Notes under the pieces: model-generated
The model's database searches: none
The model's input: the letters and a program-made list of their open reading frames with translations, nothing else
Told to the model about the DNA's origin: nothing
Source: Novosphingobium kunmingense
Lineage (GTDB): Bacteria > Pseudomonadota > Alphaproteobacteria > Sphingomonadales > Sphingomonadaceae
NCBI RefSeq assembly: GCF_002813245.1
Contig: NZ_PHUF01000005.1
Coordinates: 310,001-374,000 of the forward strand
Reading direction: 5' to 3'
DNA: 64,000 nt
In this document: positions 17,558 to 26,960 of the stretch, one piece after another
Layout: every line of letters begins with the position of its first letter
Position numbering within the stretch: position 1 is the first letter of the stretch
Position numbers and translations under genes: made by a program

Positions 17558-17776
17558 GTCATCTACCCCCTGCCGGCGGTCCCCCCGGTTCGATCCCGGC
17601 CGCCGTCGAGGTCCAACCTTCCCGATCGTGGTCAACAAATGGTTAACGGGGCGTCGACTTTTTGAAGTGGCCTTGAAGCGCGTCGTGCCAGCACCGTGTT
17701 ACGCGGCGATGAAAGACCACCTATTCATTCATCCTTTTATAATGTGGGATAAACTAGTGGCTCACCGTATTGGCGC

Positions 17777-17805
17777 TTGTGCGCGATTCTGCGCGGCACT
17801 ATAGG
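17777..17805 (+). promoter_or_regulatory. Possible dksA promoter
   Basis: TTGTGC (17777-17782) and TATAGG (17800-17805) are separated by 17 nt, 81 nt before the dksA start. The surrounding 17558-17886 stretch holds no gene. Motif match is moderate. Confidence 0.35.
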
Positions 17806-17886
17806 CGCGCACGAACGGGTGGGGCGATTAGCGGGAATACTCGCGATCGCAGGGCCTCAGGCCGTCCGATCTATTTTGGAGAGTAT

Positions 17887-18345
17887 ATGGCGACGGTCCT
17901 CGGTGATGAGATTGACGTCCTGGCCAAAGCGAAACGGGCGATTTCCGGTGACTATGTTCCCCGCGAAGACGAACCCTACATGTCCGAGGCTCAGCTCGAC
18001 TACTACGCCCGGTTGCTCCTTGAATGGAAGAAGCTGATTCTTTCGGCGGCTCAGGATACCTTGCAGTCGCTGCAGGACGGCCCGATCCGGGAGGCTGACC
18101 TCAACGATCGCGCTTCCAGCGAAACCGACTGGGGGATCGAACTGCGCACACGCGACCGCCAGCGCAAGCTGATCTCCAAGATCGACGCCGCGCTGCGCCG
18201 GATCGAGGAAGGCGAATACGGCTATTGCGAAGTGACCGGCGAGCCCATCGGCCTCGGCCGCCTTTCGGCGCGTCCGATCGCTACCATGACCGTCGAGGCT
18301 CAGGAAGCGCACGAGCGTCGCGAAAAAATCTCGCGCGACGATTGA
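17887..18345 (+). CDS. dksA: DksA-family RNA polymerase-binding transcription factor
   Basis: A 152-residue DksA from MATVLGDEIDV, with GGAGAG just upstream. The coiled-coil arms flank the tip sequence NDRASSETDWGIELRTRDRQRKL; the acidic D at the tip is the residue that reaches the polymerase active site. The zinc-finger region has YCEVT and TVEAQ, i.e. Cys-Thr and Thr-Ala at the four finger positions instead of four cysteines. The same C/T/T/A pattern is known from Rhodobacter DksA, which still functions with (p)ppGpp. It likely mediates the stringent response. Confidence 0.92.
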   Translation: MATVLGDEIDVLAKAKRAISGDYVPREDEPYMSEAQLDYYARLLLEWKKLILSAAQDTLQSLQDGPIREADLNDRASSETDWGIELRTRDRQRKLISKIDAALRRIEEGEYGYCEVTGEPIGLGRLSARPIATMTVEAQEAHERREKISRDD

Positions 18346-18421
18346 CCGACACGCCGTTAACGGCATGTTTGCCAATGCTATTTACAGGGTCATGCGGGTC
18401 ACGGTTGTTGCGTGACCTTTC

Positions 18422-18817
18422 GTGACCTTTCAACACGCGCGGAGCACGGCAGTGGAATCAGGCGAAGACGGACAGAGGCAGCTCTCGCGCGACAGCCTGT
18501 TCGTGCTGGCCGAAATGCGGATCGACGGTGTGCCCGGCGAGGTCCGCGTCCGCGTCCGCAACCTGTCGGCCGGCGGACTGATGGCCGAGGGCGTGGACAA
18601 GATCCAGCGCGGCCAGCAGGTCTGGATCAATGTCCGCAACGTTGGCTGGGTCGAAGGATCGATCGCCTGGGTCCAGGATGACCGCTGCGGCGTGGCGTTC
18701 AAGGACGAGATCGACCCGATGGTCGCTCGCGCGCCGGTCGCGGCCGCGCACAGCACGCCGTCTTACATCAAGGCGCCGATGAAGCACTATCCGGCAGGAC
18801 AGCTCCGCAAGATCTGA
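18422..18817 (+). CDS. PilZ-domain protein
   Basis: A 131-residue protein from GTG 18422; other starts nearby are possible. The PilZ beta-barrel is recognisable as VRVRVRNLSAGGLMAEG (the N-x-S-x-x-G motif) and GWVEGSIAWVQDDRCGVAFKDEID. The RxxxR arm before the barrel is only partly present (QRQLSRDS), so c-di-GMP binding is plausible but unproven. Stand-alone PilZ proteins act as c-di-GMP effectors. Confidence 0.85.
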   Translation: MTFQHARSTAVESGEDGQRQLSRDSLFVLAEMRIDGVPGEVRVRVRNLSAGGLMAEGVDKIQRGQQVWINVRNVGWVEGSIAWVQDDRCGVAFKDEIDPMVARAPVAAAHSTPSYIKAPMKHYPAGQLRKI

Positions 18818-18877
18818 TCGCGCCGCCGCGCAATGCGGCCTGTGCGCTTCGACCATAATCGTCTAGGTCGTTGGGGC

Positions 18878-20353
18878 ATGATGCGCTCCCACCCCTTCAT
18901 CCTTGCCATCGCAGCGGCCGGCCTGGCGCTGCTGGGCGGATGCGGCAAGGGCAGCGACGACACCGTATCGGTGGTGGTGATCGGGCAGACCGGCGCCGCT
19001 TTCAACACCGGCGCGCGCCTGCCCCAGGCCGCGCAGATCGTCCGGTCGGCCACGGCAGAGGGTCTGGTCGGCTTCGACGAGCAGGGCCGCGCGATACCGG
19101 CCCTGGCGGATCGCTGGATCGTTACGGACGACGGGATGTCCTATATCTTCCGCCTGCGTGACGGGACCTGGCCGGACGGCAGCGACATCACCGGGGAAAC
19201 GGCCCGTACGGCGCTGCTCGAGGCCATGGGGCGGGCCAAGGCCGGGCCGCTTGCCGGCGATCTGGCCAGCGTGGCCGAGGTGCGGGCAATGGCCGGCCGG
19301 GTGGTCGAGATTCGCCTGCACCAGCAGATGCCCGACATGCTGCAGGTGCTGGCCCAGCCCGAGCTGGGCCTGCTGCGCGGCGCGCGCGGCGCGGGGCCGA
19401 TGCGGCTGACCCGCAACAAGGACGTTGCGATCCTGCGCGCAATCCCGCCCGAAGACCGCGGCTTGCCCGCGGTGGCCGGCTGGGCGGCGCGCATTCGCCC
19501 GGTGGAGCTGCGCACCATGCCCGCCGGCACGGCGATCGACCGCTTCAACGCGGACGAGGCCTCGATCGTGCTGGGCGGCCGGTTCTCGGACTTTCCATTG
19601 CTCGACGCCAAGGGCGTGCCGCGCGGCGCGGTGCGGCTCGATCCGGTCAATGGCCTGTTCGGCCTTGCCGTGCTGCACGACGACGGCTTCCTCTCGAAGC
19701 CCGAGAACCGCGAGGCGCTGGCCATGGCGGTCGACCGCGAGGCGCTGATCGGCGCGCTCAATGTCGGCGGCTGGACGGCGACGACGCGGATAGTGAACCC
19801 GGGCCTTGCGGGCGATACCGGCGCGATCGGCGAACGCTGGATGGGCCGCACGATCGAGGACCGCCGCGCCATGGCCGCCGCGCGGGTCGCGAAGTGGAAG
19901 GGCGCTGGCAGCGGCCCGGTCGTCCTGCGCGTGGCGATGCCGGCTGGTCCGGGGGCCGACGTGCTGTTCCGCCGCCTGTCGGCCGACTTTGCCGCAATCG
20001 GCCTTGCCACCCGCCGGGTCGGCGAAACCGCGCCGGCGGACCTCCGGCTGGTCGACGTCGTGGCGCGCTATGCCGGGGCCTCGTGGTTCCTGAACCAGCT
20101 TGGTTGCGCGCGCCGGGTGGGATTGTGCAGTCTGTCGGCCGACAGCCTCGTCGCCGCCGCGCTCGAGGAACCCGATGCGGCCTTGCGCGCCGATCTCTAT
20201 GCCGATGCCGAGGCGCAGCTGACCATCGCCAACGGCTTCATACCCTTCGGCGTGCCGATCCGCTGGTCGCTGGTCGCCGGCAAGGCCACCGGCTTTGCCG
20301 CCAACCCCTGGAACGTCCATCCCTTGATGCCGATGGCCCCGCGCCCCAGATAG
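18878..20353 (+). CDS. ABC-transporter solute-binding lipoprotein (family 5)
   Basis: A 491-residue protein from MMRSHPFILA. A lipoprotein signal peptide ends in LALLGGC, where the Cys would be lipidated. The family-5 fold (oligopeptide/nickel/dipeptide binding) is visible in ADRWIVTDDGMSYIFRLRDGTWPDGSDITGE near residues 75-105 and REALAMAVDREALIGALNVG in domain II. No permease or ATPase gene is nearby, so it is an orphan binding protein, possibly a sensor or shared subunit. The substrate is unknown. Confidence 0.85.
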   Translation: MMRSHPFILAIAAAGLALLGGCGKGSDDTVSVVVIGQTGAAFNTGARLPQAAQIVRSATAEGLVGFDEQGRAIPALADRWIVTDDGMSYIFRLRDGTWPDGSDITGETARTALLEAMGRAKAGPLAGDLASVAEVRAMAGRVVEIRLHQQMPDMLQVLAQPELGLLRGARGAGPMRLTRNKDVAILRAIPPEDRGLPAVAGWAARIRPVELRTMPAGTAIDRFNADEASIVLGGRFSDFPLLDAKGVPRGAVRLDPVNGLFGLAVLHDDGFLSKPENREALAMAVDREALIGALNVGGWTATTRIVNPGLAGDTGAIGERWMGRTIEDRRAMAAARVAKWKGAGSGPVVLRVAMPAGPGADVLFRRLSADFAAIGLATRRVGETAPADLRLVDVVARYAGASWFLNQLGCARRVGLCSLSADSLVAAALEEPDAALRADLYADAEAQLTIANGFIPFGVPIRWSLVAGKATGFAANPWNVHPLMPMAPRPR

Positions 20354-20397
20354 AAGGCGCCGGCGCTTCGTCCGGCCTCGGCTTGAAAGGCCATGCG

Positions 20398-20823
20398 ATG
20401 GACGTTTCCGGACCAGGCGGCAATCTGCGCCGCATGACAGCGACCCTGCCGGTGGGCAGCGATCCGCAATCCGTGCGCAAGCGGATCGAACTGCTCGAGC
20501 GGATGCTGGAAGGGCTGATCGAAGTCCCGGGTCTGCGCCGCAAGGTCGGCCTCGATGCAATCGTCGGACTGATCCCGGGGGTCGGCGACGTGGTCACCGC
20601 CGCCATGGGACTCTACCTGGTGTGGGAGGCGCGCAACCTTGGCCTGTCGCGCTGGCAGGTGTGGCGGATGCTGGGCAATGTCGGGGTCGATACCGTCGTC
20701 GGCGCGGTGCCGCTGGCCGGCGACCTGTTCGATTTCCTGTACCGCTCGAACACCCGCAACCTCAAGATCATCCGCAGCCACCTCGACCGGCACCATCCCC
20801 AGACCCGCCTGATCGATCAGTGA
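20398..20823 (+). CDS. DUF4112 family membrane-associated protein
   Basis: A 141-residue protein from ATG 20398, with AAAGG 7 nt upstream. The family signature is RRKVGLDAIVGLIPGVGDVVTAAMGLYLVWEARNLGLSRWQVWRMLGNVGVDTVVGAVPLAGDLFDFLYRSNTRNL, containing two short hydrophobic stretches. Function unknown. It lies between a solute-binding protein and ctrA. Confidence 0.88.
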   Translation: MDVSGPGGNLRRMTATLPVGSDPQSVRKRIELLERMLEGLIEVPGLRRKVGLDAIVGLIPGVGDVVTAAMGLYLVWEARNLGLSRWQVWRMLGNVGVDTVVGAVPLAGDLFDFLYRSNTRNLKIIRSHLDRHHPQTRLIDQ

Positions 20824-20868
20824 TGCTTGTCGTCCGGCGCGCCGGGCGGACTGTTGCCGCAAGGACGC

Positions 20869-20932
20869 GACTCCCTGGATTCCCTGTGTTTACGGGAAAT
20901 TAACCTTTCAACTTCACAAGTCGTATGGTTAA
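20869..20932 (+). promoter_or_regulatory. ctrA upstream control region: two GANTC sites and CtrA half-sites
   Basis: GACTC (20869-20873) and GATTC (20878-20882) are two GANTC sites within 14 bp, the target of the CcrM methylase. TTAACC at 20900-20905 and its inverse GGTTAA at 20927-20932 match the CtrA half-site. The arrangement resembles the methylation- and CtrA-controlled ctrA promoters of Caulobacter. No full TTAA-N7-TTAA site was found. Confidence 0.5.
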
Positions 20933-20989
20933 TAGCGGGCAATGACCCTTACCAAAGGGTTGTAGTCCGGGGGCAAAGGGGGGTTACCC

Positions 20990-21685
<696 letters not shown>

Positions 21686-21711
21686 CACCACGCTGACAGA
21701 ACCACCGAAGG

Positions 21712-21743
21712 CCGTCCGGAGCGCTCGCGTTCCGGGCGGTTTT
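21712..21743 (+). terminator. Rho-independent terminator after ctrA
   Basis: A 9-bp stem with one G-U pair (CCGTCCGGA at 21712-21720 with TCCGGGCGG at 21731-21739), 10-nt loop, followed at once by TTTT. It begins 26 nt after the ctrA stop. Confidence 0.7.
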
Positions 21744-21842
21744 GCTATCTGCGTTGCGCCTGCCCTTTCGGGCACGGCAGGAACGCGCTCGCCGCTCGAA
21801 GTGCTTTAACCTGCACGGACAAAGAGCACAGGAGACGATCTC

Positions 21843-22049
21843 ATGGCGGCGAACCTGAAGGCGGGAGCAACGGTGTCGTGGAACAGCCACGGCGGAACGG
21901 CGCACGGCAAGGTAGTGAAGAAGCTGACCCGGCCGATCACCATCAAGGGCCACAAGGTCGCCGCATCGAAGGACAATCCGGAGTATCTTGTCGAAACCGA
22001 GGATGGAAAGCGGGCGGCGCACAAGGCCGCCGCGCTGCACAAGGGTTGA
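21843..22049 (+). CDS. DUF2945 (hypervirulence-associated TUDOR-like) protein
   Basis: A 68-residue basic protein: MAANLKAGATVSWNSHGGTAHGKVVKKL, then SKDNPEYLVETEDGKRAAHKAAALHK. This is the small SH3/TUDOR-like DUF2945 family, of unknown role. The sequence GAGACGATCTC precedes the ATG; no strong ribosome site other than GGAGA. Confidence 0.88.
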   Translation: MAANLKAGATVSWNSHGGTAHGKVVKKLTRPITIKGHKVAASKDNPEYLVETEDGKRAAHKAAALHKG

Positions 22050-22100
22050 GGCATGGCGGCCGATTGACGCGGCAACTACCGCGTGCCAGCCCTGAAGGGC

Positions 22101-23636
22101 ATGGCTGCGCCTGATTCCATGACGAACACGACGCGGCCGGCCGATTGGCTGGGCATCGGTCTTGCCGCGCTGACGGGTGTGATCCACCTGGTCCTGGCCG
22201 GTCGATATGACCTGTTCCGCGACGAACTCTATTTCATCGTCTGCGGTCAGCACCCCGCGTTCGGCTATGCCGATCAGCCGCCCCTGGTTCCGCTCATCGC
22301 GGCGGCGCTTTATGACATCGGCGGTACGGCGTTCTGGGTGCGCTTGCCCAGCGTCATCGCCGCTGCCGCGCTGGCCTTCGTGACAGTCAGGCTGGCGCGG
22401 GGGCTTGGCGGCGGCCTCCTGGCTGCGACTCTGGCCGGTCTCTCCGTCGCAGTGGCGCCGGTGCTGATGGGGCTGACCGCGATCCTCAGCACCTCCAGCT
22501 TCGATCCGCTCGCCTTCACGCTGATTGCCGCGCTGCTGCTGCGCGGGATCGGCGGCGATGATCGCGCGCTGCTGTGGGCCGGGGTGACGGCGGGGATCAT
22601 CCTCCAAGTCAAGTATTCGCTGCTGCTCTGGGCCGTGGGCCTGGCCGTCGGCATCCTGCTGTTCGAGCGCGACCTCCTGCGCCGCAAGGCCTTGTGGCTC
22701 GGCGTGGGGATCGCCGCCGTCATCGCCGCGCCGTCGTTCGCCTGGCAGGCGCTGCACGGTTTCCCCTTCCTCGATCTGTCGGCCGCCGCCAGGGACAAGA
22801 ACGCGGAGGTCGCCTTTGGCGCCTTCATTGCCAACCAGGCCTTCATCATGAATCCCGTGCTTGCCCCGGTCTGGATCGTCGGGATGGTAGCGCCGTTCGT
22901 CGACGCAGGGCTGCGCCGCCTGCGCTTCCTGGTCGCCGCCTATGCGGTGACCTTCGTGCTTGTCAGGCTGGGCGGGGGGAAGGACTATTACCTCGCCGCG
23001 CTCTACCCCGCGTTCTTCGCCAGCGGCGCGGTTTGGCTGGCCGCGCGGGCCCGGGCGCGCTGGCAAGCCTGGCTGCTGGCCGGCTGGATCGCCGCGGCGA
23101 TTGCCCTTTCCGCCGTGATCGCTCCGCTCGCGCTGCCGATCCTGTCGCCCGACCGGCTCGAGGCCTACATGCTGCGCACCGGCCTTGCCCCGCAAGCCCA
23201 GGAGAAGAGCTTTGCCGGCACCGTGCTGCCGCAGGTCTTTGCAGACCAGCTGGGCTGGCACGCCTTCACCGAGCAGGTCGGCCAGACCTGGCGCTTCGTC
23301 ACGCCCGCCGACCGCGCCCGCACTGCGATCCTGACCGACAACTACGGCGAGGCAGCCGCGCTCGACCTCTATGGCAAGCGCTTCGGCCTCCCGCGGGCAC
23401 TGTCGGGGCACAACCATTACCACTTTCTGGGCCTGCGCGGTCAGAACCCGCAGAACCTGATCGTGATCACCGACGAGCCCGCGCGGCTGGCAAAGGTCTG
23501 CACCCATGCCGACGTGGTCGGCACGACCTGGGCCCGCTTCGCCATGGCGCACGAGAACGACAAGGCGATCGTCTGGTGCCAGGGCCTGCGCCAGCCGCTC
23601 GCCACATTGTGGCCGCAGATCCGGCAACTCGAGTAA
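22101..23636 (+). CDS. Glycosyltransferase family 39-like membrane protein
   Basis: About 511 residues from ATG 22101 (a GTG at 22083 and an ATG at 22119 are alternatives). It has about ten hydrophobic segments in the first 360 residues. The first periplasmic loop carries RYDLFRDELYF, with the acidic D-E pair of GT-C enzymes, followed by GYADQPPLVPLIAAAL, typical of PMT/ArnT-like transferases that use polyprenyl-phosphate sugars. The C-terminal 150 residues are a soluble domain. Substrate and acceptor are unknown. Confidence 0.88.
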   Translation: MAAPDSMTNTTRPADWLGIGLAALTGVIHLVLAGRYDLFRDELYFIVCGQHPAFGYADQPPLVPLIAAALYDIGGTAFWVRLPSVIAAAALAFVTVRLARGLGGGLLAATLAGLSVAVAPVLMGLTAILSTSSFDPLAFTLIAALLLRGIGGDDRALLWAGVTAGIILQVKYSLLLWAVGLAVGILLFERDLLRRKALWLGVGIAAVIAAPSFAWQALHGFPFLDLSAAARDKNAEVAFGAFIANQAFIMNPVLAPVWIVGMVAPFVDAGLRRLRFLVAAYAVTFVLVRLGGGKDYYLAALYPAFFASGAVWLAARARARWQAWLLAGWIAAAIALSAVIAPLALPILSPDRLEAYMLRTGLAPQAQEKSFAGTVLPQVFADQLGWHAFTEQVGQTWRFVTPADRARTAILTDNYGEAAALDLYGKRFGLPRALSGHNHYHFLGLRGQNPQNLIVITDEPARLAKVCTHADVVGTTWARFAMAHENDKAIVWCQGLRQPLATLWPQIRQLE

Positions 23637-23654
23637 GTGCCGGAGTTTCGCGCG

Positions 23655-24473
23655 CTAGCCGACGCGATGGAAGTAGGTGGTTTCGAGTTTGGGCAATTCG
23701 CCCGATGCCCAGATGATCGTCTCGGTCATGCTGCGGCGGTCCTTCGAAACGGTGTAGACCCGGGTGGATACTGGCGCGCCCTTCTTGCCGAGTGTCATGA
23801 CCAGGGTATCGGCCGCTGGCTGGCGCAGCGCCACGCTATCGATAAAGCTCATGTTGCCGGTTATCCCAACCGGCGTGCCATCGGTTGCCGCGGTCGACGC
23901 GGCATGCTGGCGCGCGCCGTCCGGCTGGGCGATGTCGACCTCGGTCGTCCATCGTCCGTCGTCGGACCTGGTGAACGCGATAGTAACGCCAAGAGGCCGT
24001 TCGGACGCCGGGATGCGCTCGAGGTCGAGCGCCCAGCGACCGGCAAGTGGCGATGCCGGGGCGACGGCGGCCTTTGCTGGCAACGGTTCGGGCGGAGATT
24101 GCGGAGGATCGGCCGCGAGGGCCAGGCCAACGGCCAAGATCGGTAGTGCGATGAGCATCGTTGCTGTTCCTTTCGTCGTTTGACGCCCCGTCGGGAGCTG
24201 CGGCGAAGGGTCGCTGTTGACCGCGTTACCGGACAGTTCGATTTTTTTGTCCCAGATTTCTTGTGCGTCGAGCAGCCGCGCCAACTCTCGGCTGCTGCCG
24301 ACGCCGGTCTTGCGCCGCGCGTCGCGCAGGCGTTCGTTGATCGAAGCTTCCGAGCGTTCGAGGCGCACCGCGATCGATTTGACAGTGTGACCGGCCGCCA
24401 GCAAGCGCAGCACCTCGACCTCCTTCGCTGACAGCGTGGCGAGGTCGCTGGGCATTTGGTCCGAAGCCGGCAT
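23655..24473 (-). CDS. Membrane-anchored LuxR-type HTH protein with periplasmic domain
   Basis: A 272-residue protein. Residues 13-65 form a LuxR-type HTH (TLSAKEVEVLRLLAAGHTVKSIAVRLERSEASINERLRDARRKTGV). A single transmembrane helix follows near 106-120 (MLIALPILAVGLALA). The remaining 150 residues are beta-rich and should lie in the periplasm (PLAGRWALDLERIPASERPLGVTIAFTRSDDGRW ...). This layout suggests a one-component sensor that binds DNA from the membrane. The signal is unknown. It is divergent from trmB. Confidence 0.75.
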   Translation of the reverse strand: MPASDQMPSDLATLSAKEVEVLRLLAAGHTVKSIAVRLERSEASINERLRDARRKTGVGSSRELARLLDAQEIWDKKIELSGNAVNSDPSPQLPTGRQTTKGTATMLIALPILAVGLALAADPPQSPPEPLPAKAAVAPASPLAGRWALDLERIPASERPLGVTIAFTRSDDGRWTTEVDIAQPDGARQHAASTAATDGTPVGITGNMSFIDSVALRQPAADTLVMTLGKKGAPVSTRVYTVSKDRRSMTETIIWASGELPKLETTYFHRVG

Positions 24474-24604
24474 GGTCTTTGCTCACCACAGGTGCCGACA
24501 GGCGTCCATCACAATTTTCTTGGCTAGCCGGCGCGCGAAGCCGCAGGTCTTGCCCGGCCCCCCGCGCTTGACCCGTCACGGGCCGGCTGCCAAACGCCCG
24601 CGTC

Positions 24605-25321
24605 ATGACAGCCTACAAGTCGGGCGACCCGACCACGATCAACCGCCTTTACGGCCGCGCCAAAGGCAAGCCGCTGCGCGCCGGGCAGCAGGCCCTGGTC
24701 GATCATCTTTTGCCGCAGATCGCCGTGCCCGAAGAGGGCGAGGTGACCGCCGAGCGGCTGTTCGGCGAGCCCTGCGCGCTCCATTTCGAAATCGGCTTCG
24801 GCGGGGGAGAGCATATGGCCGCGCGGGCCGACATGCTGCCCGACCACGGCTTCATCGGCGCCGAGCCGTTCCTCAACGGGGTGGCCCAGGCGCTGACCCA
24901 CGTGTCGGGCGACAACGGCGCGCACCCGCCGCTGGGCAACGTGCGCGTGCACCATGGCGATGCGCTCGAGGTACTGCGCCGCATTCCCGACGGCTCGCTC
25001 TCGTTCCTCTACCTGTTGCACCCCGACCCCTGGCCCAAGGCACGCCACGCCAAGCGGCGGATGATGAACGACGGCCCTGTCGACCTCTTTGCGGCAAAGC
25101 TCAAGTCTGGTGGAGAGTTCCGCTTCGGCACCGATCACGCCGTCTACCTGCGCCATGCGCTGATGGTGATGCGCCGCCACGCCGACCAGTTCGAATGGCT
25201 GTGCGACCGGCCCGAGCAATTCCAGAACCGACCGGGCGGCTGGCCCGAGACGCGATACGAACACAAGGCGCGGACTGTCTACGGGCACGAGGTCTGGTAT
25301 TTTCGCTGGAGGCGTATTTAG
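24605..25321 (+). CDS. trmB: tRNA (guanine-N7-)-methyltransferase
   Basis: A 238-residue SAM-dependent enzyme that forms m7G46 in tRNA. The SAM-binding motif is FEIGFGGGEHMAARA (residues 61-75), the family signature LLHPDPWPKARHAKRR (about 139-154) and the C-terminal FRFGTDHAVYLRHAL and TRYEHKA. Complete. The ICE integrase begins 142 nt downstream, so the element inserted next to this gene without visibly disrupting it. Confidence 0.95.
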   Translation: MTAYKSGDPTTINRLYGRAKGKPLRAGQQALVDHLLPQIAVPEEGEVTAERLFGEPCALHFEIGFGGGEHMAARADMLPDHGFIGAEPFLNGVAQALTHVSGDNGAHPPLGNVRVHHGDALEVLRRIPDGSLSFLYLLHPDPWPKARHAKRRMMNDGPVDLFAAKLKSGGEFRFGTDHAVYLRHALMVMRRHADQFEWLCDRPEQFQNRPGGWPETRYEHKARTVYGHEVWYFRWRRI

Positions 25322-25406
25322 GGATACCTCTGGCGTAGAATTACCGTGTTATTACAGAAGGTTAGCTACGCTACAGTTTTCGTCCCTTGGCGGCAGTTTC
25401 CGCCCC

Positions 25407-25435
25407 GGTGATTACCCGGTGATTGCTGGGTGATT
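25407..25435 (+). repeat. Three GGTGATT repeats at 11-bp spacing before the integrase
   Basis: GGTGATT occurs at 25407-25413, 25418-25424 and 25429-25435, exactly 11 bp apart and so on one face of the helix, ending 28 nt before the integrase start. This fits integrase or excisionase arm-type sites, or an operator for the integrase gene. Confidence 0.55.
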
Positions 25436-25463
25436 GCTGGACGCCGGGTCTGGAGGCGAAAAA

Positions 25464-26747
25464 ATGGCGAGTGGAAAGATAACCAAACGGACAATTGATG
25501 CGTTGATTGCTTCGCGATCAGAAGGCTTTTTGTGGGATGATGGAATCAAGGGATTTGGTGCCAAGATCACCAAGTCCGGAGCCGTCTCCTACATTCTGCA
25601 ATTCCGCATGGGCGGGCGGGAGGCCAGAACGCGAAGATGCACGATCGGAAGCCATGGCTCGCCATGGACGCCGTCGACGGCCAGGGAAGAGGCGCTGCGC
25701 CTTTCCCTGCTCATTGCCCAGGGTGTGGATCCTGTCGAAGTCGAAAAGCAGCGCCGCCGGGAGTCAGTCGATCTCGCCTTTGACAATTACGCTGACCGTT
25801 TCGAAAGGTCATGCGTTGGCCGTGGGTGGAAGTTGCTCGTCGGACGGTCCCTGCGCATCCACACAAAGCCCGTGCTCAAATCAAAACCTCTCACCAAGAT
25901 TACACGGGCGGACATTGTGGCAGTGTTCGATCGGATGCCTGACCGGCAGGTCGCCAATCGGCGTAACGTGTTTGCCGTCCTCCGCCGTCTGTTCCGATGG
26001 GCGGTCAGTCGCGGCGACATTGACCGCAGCCCGATGGAGGGCATGGAGACGCCACCTGCGGTCAAGGCCCGCGACCGCTGGCTTTCGGACTCCGAACTCG
26101 GGCGCGTGTGGAACCAGGCTTACAAGACGCATCATTGCTTCGGCCCGATCGTCCGCCTGCTGATCGTGACCGGCCAGAGGCGCGAAGAAGTGGCATCGCT
26201 CTCATGGGAGGAACTCGACCAAACTGAACTGATGTGGACGCTTCCCGGCAATCGGGCAAAAAACGGCGAACCCAATCGCATCCCCCTGAACGCTCTGGCC
26301 GTCGCTGTGCTGGACGGAGTCGCGGGAGGAGAAAAGTGGCCCCGCCGCGGAAAGGTATTTCCCACGTCAACAGGTGGAGGGTTCACCGGCTACCATAAGG
26401 GGAAGGAGAAGCTGGACCGTCTGGTTTCAGAGGACGGGGGCGATCCGATAGCGCCTTGGCGGCTTCATGATCTTCGGCGAACCCTCGCGACCGGCTTCCA
26501 GCGATTGGGCGTTCGCTTCGAGGTTACCGAAGCCGTGCTGAACCATGTTGGCGGATCGCGCACAGGGGTCGCCGGAATTTATCAGCGACACGACTGGAAG
26601 GCGGAGAAGCGCGAGGCGCTCGATCATTGGAATGATCATGTCGTCGCCATCCTTGCTCGCGGCAAGGGTGCGACTGCGGAAGGGTGTTCGCCAAATGCCC
26701 CGTCTGTTTCTTGCGGTCACCATCAGAGGATTGAGTTTTCGGCGTGA
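25464..26747 (+). CDS. Tyrosine-recombinase integrase
   Basis: A 427-residue P4-type phage/ICE integrase from MASGKITKRT, with GGAGG 7 nt upstream. The N-terminal arm-binding DUF4102-like domain spans about residues 1-95 and a SAM-like core-binding domain about 100-195. Catalytic residues are R240 (TGQRREEV), H335 and R338 (HDLRRT), H361 (LNHVGG) and Y373 (GIYQRHDW). It should integrate and excise the element at a site near the end of trmB. Confidence 0.95.
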   Translation: MASGKITKRTIDALIASRSEGFLWDDGIKGFGAKITKSGAVSYILQFRMGGREARTRRCTIGSHGSPWTPSTAREEALRLSLLIAQGVDPVEVEKQRRRESVDLAFDNYADRFERSCVGRGWKLLVGRSLRIHTKPVLKSKPLTKITRADIVAVFDRMPDRQVANRRNVFAVLRRLFRWAVSRGDIDRSPMEGMETPPAVKARDRWLSDSELGRVWNQAYKTHHCFGPIVRLLIVTGQRREEVASLSWEELDQTELMWTLPGNRAKNGEPNRIPLNALAVAVLDGVAGGEKWPRRGKVFPTSTGGGFTGYHKGKEKLDRLVSEDGGDPIAPWRLHDLRRTLATGFQRLGVRFEVTEAVLNHVGGSRTGVAGIYQRHDWKAEKREALDHWNDHVVAILARGKGATAEGCSPNAPSVSCGHHQRIEFSA

Positions 26748-26960
26748 TCTCTGGCTCGGCCGTCTTTGAACGCAGCTAACAGACTGAATTCTATAGCTGC
26801 GTCCAGCGGTTGAAGCCGCTGACGTTCGTCCCAGCAGCCAAACGTCGGGCATTCACGCCACCTTGAACTGCCAAGTTTTGGGGATGGGCCTACCCTCACC
26901 TCGGAATAGCCCGCGGATGCAATCGGAACTCTAACTCCCGACGATTGCGGGAGAAAATCC

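Noticed and set aside
18353..18364. Palindrome GCCGTTAACGGC after dksA
   Set aside because: It has no loop and no U-tract, and a 12-bp palindrome alone is weak evidence for a terminator or operator.
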